Source: Caprimulgus europaeus
Taxonomy: Eukaryota; Chordata; Aves; Caprimulgiformes; Caprimulgidae
DNA: 64,000 nucleotides
Assembly (NCBI GenBank): GCA_907165065.1
Contig: OU015541.1
Span: 16,783,501-16,847,500, forward strand
Direction: 5' to 3'
The notes beneath the pieces were generated by a model, which made no database searches, was not told the origin of the DNA, and saw only the letters and a program-made list of their open reading frames with translations. Made by a program: the position numbers and the translations under genes. Of this stretch, positions 1 to 12,200 are shown piece by piece. Within the stretch, counting starts at the first letter, position 1. Each line of letters starts with the position of its first letter.

Positions 1-489
1 TTTCCTGTGCAGTTACTTGCTACTGTGTTCACATCTGTACAGAGGTGAGTTTGAGCATCGCCCAGCTTGGGCACTGTATCTAGTTATTTCTCTTCCTTTC
101 TAGGCATTTCCAGTCCTAAGTTCTGTTTAAATAGTAATTAAAAAAAAAACAAACAACAAAAAACTCTCACACAAAACAAGGAGTTATCCTTGAAACATTT
201 GACCCAAGTGATGAATCAAGGATAAATATCAGATTACGTGCCTAAGAAAGCAGATAGGTTCCTAGTGAGTACTAGGAAGCACCAAGACAGGTTGGGTGCC
301 AAATTCATTGTGGCTTTCAGTTGGGAGTCCAGTGTCCAGTTGAGTTGGTTCCTTCAGTTCTGACACGTAACTGCTTTTCTGACGTGGCCCCTGGAGGGCC
401 TTGAAGCCCCATACCACCTCTCAGCTGAACATCAGCTGTTTCTGATCACAAACCTGGTAGCACTGTAAGAGAGTGGAAGAAGTAGATCC
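1..489. other. Unassigned sequence, no gene seen
   Basis: No open frame of note and no recognised repeat. There is an A-rich stretch around 139-175. It may be intergenic DNA or part of an older repeat. It ends at the 4-bp target duplication of the LTR that follows. Confidence 0.5.
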
Positions 490-493
490 GATC

Positions 494-1043
494 TGCAAAC
501 ATGTGAAATATAGTTAGATTTATTCATTTATTTTCTGTATTAAGAATTAGATTTTAGAAAGTAAGCTGAGCTTCATTTTGTCTCTGTGTTAGGTGGAAAC
601 TTTCAAGTTTAGATCATTTTGTCTGTGTTAGGTGGGAAACTTTGACAAGAACTAACAAGCTATTCCACACCATCAGCAAAGGCCTGGGGGTGCCTGGTGT
701 GCGAGCAGTCTGGGGCAAGAGAAGAGGGAACTGGTGTGCAGCACCTGCAGGCTGAAGGAGGAAGCTGCTTTGGTTTGTCTGGCGGTCTACAAGGGTGCTG
801 ACAAACACCAACAGCAGGCAGTGGGCAAGCGTGAATGGGAGGGAATTTATGTTAAAATTTCTTGGAACTAATTAGCTTAATCCATCCTAAATGTAATGAA
901 TATGAGTGTGTGTGTACTTTAAATAATGCCCTTGTAAAAGGGTGGGTGCACAGGGCCTTTTGGAGCGACCCACCCTGTCCCCCACCAGCGAATAAAACCC
1001 CCCTGCTTGAGAACTCCCTGCAGCTGTAAGGTTTGATTCCCCA
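494..1043 (+). mobile_element. Solo ERV LTR, about 550 bp, copy 1
   Basis: The element starts TG (TGCAAACATG) and ends CA (GATTCCCCA). It is flanked by a perfect 4-bp direct repeat GATC (490-493 and 1044-1047), the target-site length used by gamma-type retroviruses. A poly(A) signal AATAAA lies at 991-996 and a TATA-like 'tttaaataa' at about 919, so the LTR reads on the + strand. A near-identical copy lies at 26,291-26,841. No internal viral sequence adjoins it, so it is a solo LTR left by LTR-LTR recombination. The family name is not assigned. Confidence 0.8.
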
Positions 1044-1047
1044 GATC

Positions 1048-1543
1048 AGATCTTCCCCTGCCATGAGCACACCATCCCACTCGTTACACTCTGCTGGTAA
1101 CACCTGGATCTCAGTGTCTCACAGTTCTAAATTCCAGACTGCCTTTTGTAGCCAAAGACTCAGTGAGCCGTGCTTCGCTGAAAGGACCGTGCTGTTTGCC
1201 ACGTGGCTGTCTTCTCTTTCAAAGTCAGGTTGAATCAAAAGCAGCCAAGACATGAGCATGGTCCCCTTCTTAGCTCCGTAGAAGCCCTGCCTCCATCCTG
1301 GCAGCAAGTGCTTTGAAGAGGACGTGGGAAGCAGGCCAGGTCCAAAATCCTTCCCCAGCCCAGTGGCCCCAGACTCTTGCTGTCTCTGGGACGCTCGGAC
1401 CATCGTTTCGAGTAGGCGTGGAGAGATCTGCCTTCCCTGGGCGCATCCAGTGGTACCACTGTTTTCTGCATACCTCGGTGTGTCTGTTCTGTTTTCACTG
1501 GGGCAGGAGCAGCACTGAGGGCCCTCCCTTGCCCTCCGGCTTT
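1048..1543. other. Unassigned sequence between LTR and CR1
   Basis: Short overlapping frames occur on both strands, but none has domain content, splice context or homology I recognise. I see no gene here. Confidence 0.45.
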
Positions 1544-2340
1544 CATAGAATCACCTTCCACCAGACCAGGTTGCTCAAAGCCTCATCCAACCTGGCCGAG
1601 AACACTGCCAGGGAGGAGCAGCCACAGCTTCCTTGGGCAACCTGGGCCAGTGTCTCACCACCCTCACAGTAAAGAATCTCTTCCTAATACCTAATCTAAA
1701 CCTGCTCTCTTTCAGTTTAAAGCCATTTCCCCTTGTTCTATCATTAACTGCCCTTATAAAACGTCCCTCCTCAGCATTCCTGGAGCCCCTTCAGGTACTG
1801 GGAGGCCACTGGAAGGTCTTCCCGGAGCCTTCTCTTCTCCAGACTGAACAGCCCCAACTCTCTCAGCCTGTCCTCACAGCAGAGCTGCTCCAGCCCTGGC
1901 ATCATCCTCGTGGCCTCCTCTGGACTCATTCTAGCAGGTCCATGCCTTTCTTGTGTTGGGGGCTCCAGAACTGGACACAGCACTCCAGGTGGGGTCTCAC
2001 CAGAGCAGAGTAGAGGGGCAGAACCCTCTCCCTTGACCTGCTTGCCATGCTTCTCTTGATGCAGCCCAGGACACGGTTATTGGCCTCTGAGCACACGTTG
2101 CTGGCTCATGTTGAGCTTCTTGTCCACCAGCACCCCAAGTCCTTCTCCTCAGAGCTGGTCTCAATCCACTCATCTCCCAGCCTGTATTTATGTTTGGGAT
2201 TGCCCTGACCCAGGTGCAGGACCTTGCATTTGGCCTTGTTGCACTTCATGAGGTTAGCACAGGCCACCTCTCCAGCCTGTCCAGGTCCCTCTAGATGGTG
2301 TCCTGTCCCTCCAGTGTGTCAGGCAGGCCCTGCTCCAGGG
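1544..2340 (-). mobile_element. CR1 LINE 3' end, antisense
   Basis: The + strand begins with the CR1 3'-end signature 'catagaatca'. It continues with the antisense of the CR1 3' region and the end of the reverse-transcriptase frame, for example the complement of the segment that includes 'gttcagtctggagaagagaa'. It is 5'-truncated, as is usual for bird CR1. The left boundary is good; the right one is approximate. Confidence 0.8.
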
Positions 2341-3246
2341 ACATGCTGATGTAGGCACCGTCCTGCCTGCTGGGGCACAGCAGAGGTCAGCTGCTGCCCC
2401 AGGGGCAGGGAACTGAGAAATGCAACTGGCCAGGTCCAGCTAGGAGCTCAGGTCACCAGGCAAGTTCTGAGATGAAGCCAGGGTGCCAGCAAGCAGGTCA
2501 GGTCCCACTGCTGCCAGATAGCAGCTGGTGACCAGCACTGCTGTTGCATGGCATAGACAGGCCGAGGATGGGCTGACACGAAGCCTGTGTGTGGAGTCCC
2601 AGGGGAGGCTGTCCAGGGCCAGTAAGGCCCAGTAGTGCCCCCAGGGCCCTGGCACCTTGCCTACTCCTTGAAATTCATGGCTAAATGAGGTGCACATCGC
2701 TAGTCCTGTGAGATGCTCAACTGCATGCAGTGGACTTCATGTTCCCCTTCCCGCGCCCTCCCAGTTAACTCCTGTCACTTGTGAAATTCTCTCTCACTGC
2801 CAGCTAGAAGATCAAGGGTGACTGCCCAATGGGAGAACTGGAAGGGGAACTTCAGGGACCTCTGTCTTCACCAGGGTAGGGTTTGCCAACCCTCAGTCAT
2901 AGTCTGCATCGGAGTGGTGTAAACCCCAGCGGGAGCCAGGAGCAGCCACACCTCGTGGTGGACCTGCTGTGCTCGCACTGTCTTATGGTGGCGCCAGGTA
3001 AGAAAACTCACGACGTTTGCAGGCTTTGAGCTGGGGTCTCACAACAGGGGCTTTACTAGGTCATGTTGGTACCAGCTGTGACCTTCATGCTGTTCTCTGT
3101 TGGCTTCAGAGGGCCTTTAATATGTCTTACAGGGGTTTCTGCTGGAGATGATGGAGAGGGAGAGACCATCCTCCACAGTCTCTTTCTCAATCCTTTGTTG
3201 TGTTTATACGTGTAACCAGCTTGATTTCTTTCTTGCTGTCTTCCAG
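2341..3246 (+). other. L3MBTL1 upstream region, possible 5' UTR exon
   Basis: The first coding exon of L3MBTL1 has a splice acceptor at 3246, so a non-coding exon should lie upstream. A good donor (CAG|gtaaga) sits at 2998/2999, making a non-coding exon ending there possible. No upstream promoter was identified. Transcript data are needed to place the transcription start. Confidence 0.3.
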
Positions 3247-3273
3247 TGTCTCACTCTGTGCCCAGGCAAGGTG

Positions 3274-6200
3274 ATGGACAGCAGAGCAGAGATGGAGGTT
3301 GTGAGAAGCACGAAGGGGAATGCTGCTGGGGAGGTCAGTGTCCATGTGGTCACCACTGAGAGCACTGTGCAGAGCACCCACCTGCCAACGACTGCCTTCA
3401 TCATACCAGGTATGTGGAACTGTCCTTTCTAACTGGTGCCTCCCCAGCCTTCTCCCCCCCTCTGATACCTCACATTCCTTGTGTATCTGTGCTCCTCCCA
3501 AAAACCTTGGTAAGCAAACCTGTGCTGCTGTTGCCATTTTAAAGATTCTCTATGGTTATCCCACATCACTTGGATGGCTTGTGGCTGATAAAAATCTCTG
3601 GAGTTTTAAACCAAAGCCCTCGTGTCTGGGGCCCTGGGCTAGTGCAGCGCAGTGTGCTGGGTGCCTCCTCTGCAGGACGTGAAGGTTGTCCTGGGTTACT
3701 GCATTATCTTAGAATATCTCAAGTTGAAAGGGACCAATAAGAATCATTGGGTCCAACTCCCTGCTCCTCGCAGGACTACCTAACACTAAACCATATGACT
3801 ATGAGTGTTGTCCAGACGCTCCTTGAACTCTGACAGGCTTGGTGCTGTGACCACTTCCCTGGGGAGCCTGTTCCAGGGACCCACCACACTCTCAGTGAAG
3901 GACCTTTGCTGAATGTCCAATCTGAGCTCCCCCTGATGCAGCTTCATTCCATTTCCTGTCACTGATCACCAGAGAGAGGAGATCAGCACTTCCCCCTCTG
4001 CTGCCCCCCTTGAGGAAGGTGTAGGCTGTGATGAGGGCACCCTTCAGCCTTCTCTTCTCCAAGCTGAACAAGCCAGGTGACCTCAGCTGCTCCTCCTAAG
4101 TCTTGCCCTCGAGACCCTTCACCATCTTGGTCACCCTCCTCTGGACACGCTCTAATGGTTCAATGTTCATCTTCTGTTGAGACACCCAAAACCACACACA
4201 GAACCTGAGGTGGGGCCACACTGGTGCAGTGCAGAGTGGGACAGTCACCTCCCTCAACAGCTACTGATGCTGTGCTTGATGCACCCAGGACACAATAGGC
4301 CCCTTTGGCTGCCAGGGCACACTGTTGACTCATATTCAATTTGCCATCAACCCAGACCCCCAGATCTCTTTCTATGGGGCTACTGTCCAGCCTCTCATCT
4401 CCCAGTTTGTACAAAAAAACAAATTACCCTGTTCCAGAGTCTGCGCTTGCCCTTGTTAAATTTCACGCAGTTGGTGATTGCCCAGCTCTCTAGTCCATCC
4501 AGCACTCTCTGCAAGGCCTCTCTACCCTCAAGGGAGTCCACAGCTCCTCCCAATTTAGTGTCATTGCCAAACTTACTTAATATACGTTCCACTCCTGCGT
4601 CCAGATAATTAATAAAAACATTAAAAAGCACTGGCCCTAGAACAGCTCTGCAGAACCCCACTGGTAACTGGCCAGACTCATCAGCCACTTGTTCTCCCAG
4701 CATACTATGGACTTGTCTAGCTGTGTGCTGGACATTTTGTCCAGAAGGATACTGTGAGAGAAAGTATCAAAAACTTTGCTAAAATTAAAAAAACCTCACA
4801 TCTACTGGATTCACTTGATCAACTTGATGGGTGACTGTTGTAAAAGGACATTAACTTAGTTAAGCAAGACTTTCCCCTCGTGAACCTGAGTTTGCTATGC
4901 ATTGTCTCTCAAGTGTTTTTCAGTAACTCACAGAATAACCTTCTCCATAATTTTACCAAGCACTGAAGTGAGACTGACAGACCTGTAATTACCAGGGTTG
5001 TCCTTCTTACCCTTCTTGAACACTGGGACATTTCTCAGCCCAGCTGACCAGTGTCTTTCAGATCTGTGTTAGGTGAGATCAGGAGTGTTCTTTAGAAGCA
5101 AATCTCACATTTTTTCCTGCTCCCAGTGCCTCAATTCCCACTGTGGAGAGGCCCTGGGCTGCACAGTGTGTTCCTTTGAAATGAAACTAAGCTGGGAGAT
5201 GCAGTCCAGGAGCTCACCAGTACACTCCTGACACAAAAGGGCATCCTGGTCATGGGAACAGTCTGAGGTTAGGCTGAAGTAGGAACCCTTGAATGTGGAT
5301 AGTGTTGGTGCCACCCCCCAGCACAAGCCGTTGCTGGCTGCAGATCTTGTTGGGTCGCACTGCCTGCTTGTGGGTGCTTCAGCCCACAGCACCAAGCCCT
5401 CAGCTGGGAGGTTGTCATCTCCGTCATTTTGTGCTGCCTTTGAGCCTGATCTGTATCAGTTCAGTGTTCTGTGTATGTCTGTGGTTGTTTGTTTCCTTTC
5501 TTCCCTTCTCAAGCAAATGCCACTGCCATCAACCTTCCCACGAGCACCTTAGAAATTCAGCGATTCCCTCGGGAGCCACAGAGAAGCACAGGGTCCGAGA
5601 GGCCAGAGAGGGGAGCGGGCAGCGAGCCCATCACAGCTGCTGTCATTCCCCAGATCAGTGGGGTGCAGACCTGCAGCACAGTCCGTGTGCTGGAGTGGAA
5701 GGATGGGGTGGCTACTTTGCCTGGGAGTAACCTGCGGGTAAGTGTAGCCCTGGGCCACTGTGTTTCCCCCTCCCCACCCCGCCACTCCCCACAGCTGCTT
5801 GTCCTTGTAAGTGGCAGTGCCCCAGCCTGTGCCAGGCAGGGACCACCCGGACGTGGTGTGGCCCCTGGCAGTGCTTGCACCCCAGCTGGAGGATCCCACA
5901 GTGGTTCTGGCTCTGTGAACCTCTCTTCTTTCCCCATCCCTGTGCCGCTGTCATCTTGTGAGCTGAGCAGAGAGAGTGCAAACGTGGTCCCTGAGGGGCT
6001 GCAGCACGTCTGCCCTGCACAGGGAGGCAGAGGGATGCTATGTCCTGTGCAGGGCATCTTTCCTTTCCAAGCTGTGCCATGGAGTTGGCTCTCACCAAAC
6101 TCCTGCACTCACCCTGGAAACAGTGGCCTTGTGCTCATCAGACAGCGGGTGCCTTCAGGAGTGCCCCTCGGTACATGAAGTACCTCGCACAAAAGGCACC

Positions 6201-9200
6201 AGTTTCTCAGCTGCTACTCAGCCTCAGGGCACTGCATCCTCCAGCCGTCCCCCTGCCCCTCGTGCTGCCAGCTGGTGCTGGTCTCACCCCAGTGCCAGCG
6301 GTGTGCTTCCCCAGCAGGCTCAGCAGCCAGCCCAGACTGCAGGGAGGGGCAGCAGGACAGGTGACTTTGATGCTGTGCTTGTCTCTGTCACTGGAGGAGC
6401 TGCCCTCTTGTTGTACACACTAAGGACTGAGCCGTGTCCCTCATTCTCAGAGCTCACATGCACCCACGAGCTATCCAGTTACATTTCTATCTTCCTTGTT
6501 AACTGCTTTTCCTTATTTTTTTGGTTCAATTACATAGTTTCGAATAAATGAGTACGGGACGCTGAAGGTGATGAGTGCTGATAAGGTGCCTCCAGTGGAA
6601 GCTGTAATGGAGGGTCACACAGAGAAAGATGGGGACTCAGAGGTGGCACCCACCAGCAGGGACAATCCGACTGTGGCTCAGGGTAAGGGCACCGTGGTGG
6701 CACTTCTAGAGTGGGTACCATCATCCAGCAGGTGCTGTCTGGCGTAGCCCCTGAGGAAGGCAAATGTCTCCTGCTTCCTGCTCTCACATGTGCTCCTCTT
6801 CTCTCTGATTCAGACGTGATGGAGCAGACCAAGCTGCCAGCAGCCGAAAGCATGTGCCACTGTGATACCTGTGGCCGGAGACACGTGTCGGATGGAGCTC
6901 GGGAAGGCAGGGGCTTCTGCAGCCAGTACTGTCACCAGCAGTTCAAGGAAAGGTAAAGGAAGGGGAGTCTGCTTCCCCAGGAGCCACTCCCTTACCGGCA
7001 CCCCAGGCATTGCCACGTGTCATGCCACACAGTGGTTTACCCTCCCTTCCTCCATGCAGGTCTGTCATTGTGGAAAACTCTGCCAGCAGCACCAATGCCA
7101 CTGAAATCCTCAAGCCGGTGAAGAAACGAAAGAGGAAGGACTACCAGAGCCCTTCAGAGGAAGAATATGAATCTGAGCAAATGGTAGGAAGAGGGCAGGG
7201 AGGGCACGTGTACGCGTGTGCTGATGTCCAGGGTGGGCCGTGGTCTGCCCCTGTTTGCACTGGGTGTGCGCAGTTCTCACTGGTGCTTTGCAGTGCTGTC
7301 AGCTATGGGGTAACCTCTTGACTGTTAATGCCAAAATGACTTGAGTATGTGGAGCGTGACGGCTTCTAGATGCTTGGGTGGCTGTTTGGCATGCTGAGCA
7401 CCTCGGATTGGGCAGTGCTAGACACAGCCCGATGGGGCTGTAGGTATTGAGCGCTGTCAACTGCTCTCCTGAGTCTGGGCCGCTAAAGTAAGTGTTGAAG
7501 TAAGAGTGTCTGTCTCAGTGATGTGTATCCTGGGGAAGGGAGGGGAATTTTGACAAGGCAAGGAAGCTCTGGATGTCAGCCCTGACTGCAGCAGTTTTGC
7601 TCCAAGTGTGATTGCTACCACTGAGGACCAAAGTCCCCCTCAGGCTCCGATCATCAAATCCTCTTGGCCACCCATTTCTGGTCCAAGCATCAGTCAAGTC
7701 ATGGATGTTAGAGAGACACAGTGTGGCCCTCGACACTAGTGTGAGGGTACAACACATAGCATATGCATCCACCGCGATGGGTTTCTGTTTTGTCTACTCT
7801 TGTGTCTAGGAGGAAAAGCAGGAAGAGAGGAAGAGCTCTGCAGGAGACTCTGCCATCAGCAATCCGGAGGCTGATGCGTGGAATGGAAGCCAGCACGGTA
7901 TGGAGGGCTGGATGGGCGGTGGGGTGAGCACTTATGCCATGGCTGCGGGGTCCTGCTGTGGGACTGAGCCTGCATTTTGGTGCTCCAGCAGAGCCAAACA
8001 CCCAGTGCAATGCACTGGTACATGTTCCTGAAGGCTTGTGAGATCCTCTGCTTGCTTGATCCTGCTCTCTCTGTCTCTTTCCATTTCTCTCCTTTCCTCT
8101 TTTTCTCCATGGGAAAGGTGTACCCTTACAGATATGGCTGTGTCTTCTTCAGACACTGAGCTGTACTGTACAGTGCTTTCTGGTCCCTCCCCTTCAGACC
8201 TGAATATTTTACTTGCTTGTGGATACTGTGATTGCTCCAAGAGGCACAATCCTGAGCAATAACGTGACTCTGCCACGTCTGGCTTTGCATTCCCTTTGGA
8301 CAATCTTATGGGGAACTTCCCTCATGTGATTGGGATCTCTAAAAGTTGGGAGCTGCTCCTGTAGGTCTGGTGCTGCTGAATCTGGGTGATTTTGAGTTGT
8401 CTTATCTCATGGGGGTCTATTCCTGGACTGTATCAGAGGAGATCTCAAACACAGGGCTGTCAGCACAGAGGGAAAGGGGACAAGCTGAGGGATGCAGTGT
8501 TTGCTTATTTGGTTTTTGCCCTTCAGTGTGATGAGGGAGGAAAACTTGAGAAAATACTGAAAATAAGCATTTATGGAAAACTTTTTGTCTTTGAATAGTG
8601 AAAGGTCATACTCAAGGTAATTTTAAAATGAAACTGTTCCAGCTTCATGCTCCTTTCCGTGGCCAAATGGAGGGACAGTAGCAGAGGCCAGAAGTCCTTA
8701 ATCCCTGATGTTACACTGAGTGAACCACTATTAAAAAGGGATCTCATACTTGCTTGCCAGGTCCTTTTGTCTGTAGTCCGAGCCCTGAGCATGTAACCTT
8801 CCCTGCTGCATACAAGTAAGAAGTGCTGAGCCTTGTTATTTCAGCATTTTATTTTCTCTTATTTTAGAAGTACATCAGCCAACAAACCTGGATGCTTCAG
8901 TGCAGCAGAGTCGGTGTATGCTCTGTCTCCAGGTGTATTTGTCATTCTCCAGAAGTGCAGAGCTTGTACTTATGGATTCCTCAAGCATGCCTGCCACTTT
9001 TTCCTATGTCCTGGAGAATAATAAAGGTGTTCATCACAAATATTAGCCAGGCATCTAGGTTAGTAACCTTGCTCATTGAAGGTCAGCTTTAATTTCTTTG
9101 GCAAGTTCCTGTTTTTTCTATCTCCACTTCCCCTAAGCCCAAGGGAGGAAGGAGTTGGTCTGTTTTATCCCTGCATTTCTGGCCTGCCCTACCCAAGGCT

Positions 9201-12200
9201 GTCTGCCATGGCAGATCTGTAGCTATGAATTATTCAGTGCTGGAATAGGCACAGCACTCCTGGAGTGCTATGAAAGAGGGAGAGAAAGTGACTGGAGAGC
9301 AAGAAACTTGCATTGAGTCTTGTGTGCCTTGGACAAGGCCTTTGTGGCCTTCCCAAAGGGGTTGAAGCCATGAAGGATCACTTCCCTGCCTATGAAGAGA
9401 TGATGCTGTCTTCTTTTAGTGACTACCATAAGGATAAATGCATCTCTGGAGCATCAGGGTGGCCCTGGTGTGCCAAGGTGGGCTCGGGTGGTTGTCTCAG
9501 AGCAGAGGATAGCAGGGCTGGTGCCTCTGGAGCGGCAGGAGGAGGTGAGCCCGCTGCTGGTTTGACTGCCCAGGAGCTCCTTGCAACTGGGAGTGATTCC
9601 CAGACCTCTGCATGGATCCTGATGGCTGTCCCAGATCCATCAGTGCTGTGGCTGTTTCGGATGTACTGGCTGGAGCAGGACTGGGTGCAGAGGTGTCCTG
9701 ATGCTTTGCACAGGAACGCTTGTTGCTCAGGCTCCTTAGGTGCCTTCCTGGAGCATTGTACAGCGACAGAGGACGCTTGGGTCACGGGGACCTGTGTGAG
9801 AGGGGCCTCTTGGCTCTGGCCCTCTTGGGGCAGCCAGCCAGGTTTGCTGGAGAAGGGGCTGTGGTAGGATGGTGCTGAGCTTTGCAGGGATGCAGGACCG
9901 TGCGTGAGGGTGGGATGCGGCCCCAGCAGGGCCCGTGCACTCGCCCGCCCTCCACGCTGCCCTGAGGCCGGCAGGGACGAGGCTGGAGCGGACCCTCAGC
10001 GGCGGCTCTTGTGTGTGCATTTGTGCTGCACTCAGGTGCCAGTGAGGAGAAGAAAGAAGGCTGGTCTTGGGCGTCCTACTTGGAGGAGCAGAAAGCTGTC
10101 GCTGCCCCTTTAGATCTCTTCCAGGATGTGAGTTGGGATTTTCCTGTCTTTTTCCCTCTTTCATCTTCTCTTTTCTTTCCTTTTTTTTTTCCCAACCCCT
10201 CCTCCTTCTCCTCTCTTCCTTGCTTCCCTATTTGGTGGGACTCTGAGCAATACGCAAGCTCCCATCTTCACCTGGAGGTGACCAGTCAGCCTCCAGTTTT
10301 GATTTAGCCAAAGTCCCACTTCCCAGCAGGGTGCTGTCCCCCATCCCAAGCACCCCACATTTGCCTAGGACACTCCTGTGGCTCTGGGAGAGTGGTGGAA
10401 CTTTTCCAGCCCTTCCTCAAAGCCAGGCATGGGCTCTCCTGAGGCCACATTGCTGCGCTGCAACCCTGCTCCCAGGTGTCTGATTGACAGGGTGCAAGAG
10501 GAGCCTGCCCGCTGCCCTGCTCTCCCTGGCTGTGGCTGCTAGCCCAGGGACACCCTGCGCTGCCAGCTGTAGGAGATGCCAAACCCACAAGGAGGTGGAA
10601 GAATGTCTTTTTCTGCGGGGGAAAGAAAATGAAATTTGTACGAGAACGTAACCTGTGTCCCGCAGTCTCCTGGTCCCAGCAGCTCCCACGGCCTGAGGGT
10701 TGCTCCTTGGGATGGTTCTGGATGCAGCTGCCTGTGTCAGTTTTTACACTGTGGTTTAATTTTTGTTTCCAGTGCCAACTAGCTTCCCAGCACAAGAATG
10801 GCTTTAAAGTGGGGATGAAGCTGGAGGGGATTGATCCACAGCACCCATCTATGTACTTCATCCTGACGGTGGCTGAGGTAAGGAGCCTCCAGTTCCCACG
10901 TTCCTGGGTTCCTCCTCTCACCTGCGCAGCGGGAGGCTCTGCGGGAGGGGCGGTGCTGCCGGATGGCTCGTGGAGGAGACGGGCTTTGGGCCCTTGCCTT
11001 CCTGTTGCTGCATGAGCTGAGCTGGCTCTCCAGCATCTTGGTCAAACAAACAGTTTCTTTCCAGTTTGTTGGGGCAAGAGACAGTGGTGGGGAGCAGCTG
11101 TCATGCCCCAGGATAGTTGGTATCTCCATCACCCTGACACAGCAGGGCCATGGGAGGAGAGATTGTTGTGATGGCAACAGCTTCTTTGAGCTGATGCTGC
11201 TCAGACAGGTCTGAGCCCTCGAGATGGAGGGCATGGAGGCATCCAATTGCTCTTCCTTGTGTCTGTGGAGGCCCTCTTGTCTGTGGGGCTGTCCACTCTG
11301 CCATGTGGCAGCTGAACCAGCCTTGCCTTGCTGTGCTCCCTGGGCAGCCAGGCAGATCAGCCATACAACAGAGACTGCTGTTCTTGCTGCTGGAGAGATT
11401 TCACCAAAGCAGCATGGCATTTGGCCAAAATCCCTGCACCACCATCTCCCCCAGGTGCAGAAAAGGGAATCCTTGCACTTACTGGACCCAGAAAGGTGCC
11501 CCACCCTGGTATCTCACGTGCCAGCCTGAACCTCCCTTCTTAGGGCTGGCTTGTGGTGGCCTTGCATTTAACCTGTTCCATGCTGGACACCTTTTGGGAC
11601 TGGCATGTACCTCCCGATCTGGGCACTGGCCTAGGGTTGACTTTTGCTTTCCCTGAGTGATACACTGAGATTGTGTGTGGGAGGGGAGGTGTGTGGTGCT
11701 CAGCCAGGGACAGCAGGAGGTTTCCATGGTCCTTTCCTTTCCGTGCCCTCCCTGCTGGAAGGTGTGTGGTTACCGGATGCGCCTCCACTTTGATGGCTAC
11801 TCCGAGTGCCATGACTTCTGGCTGAATGCCGACTCCCCCGACATCCACCCCGCGGGCTGGTTTGAGGAGACGGGGCACAAACTCCAGCCCCCAAAAGGTA
11901 AGGAGTTGGTGAGTCTGAGTCGGTGGGTCCTGTTGAAGGAGAGGGATGAGTAGTGGGCCCCCAAACCTAGAGCTGGAGATGGGGACCGAGTGGCTCTGTG
12001 GCACCCAGGAAGGGATGCTGCTGTGCTGGGGGGGTTCCACAGGACAACCTTTCAGGAACCCATCATGCTAAAGATCTCTGCTCACTCCCACTCTGGGGCA
12101 AAGCCCTGGCACCCTGGATGTCCCAGTGCCAGGCTGGAGCCAGCAGGTGGGACTGATGCTCTCTGGGGAGGAACTGAGCTCTGGATTTCCACTCCACTGC

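Noticed and set aside
5557..6178. 180- to 235-codon frames around L3MBTL1 coding exon 2
   Set aside because: The + strand frame is the exon read through into its intron past a good donor (5737/5738). The minus-strand frames are antisense shadows.
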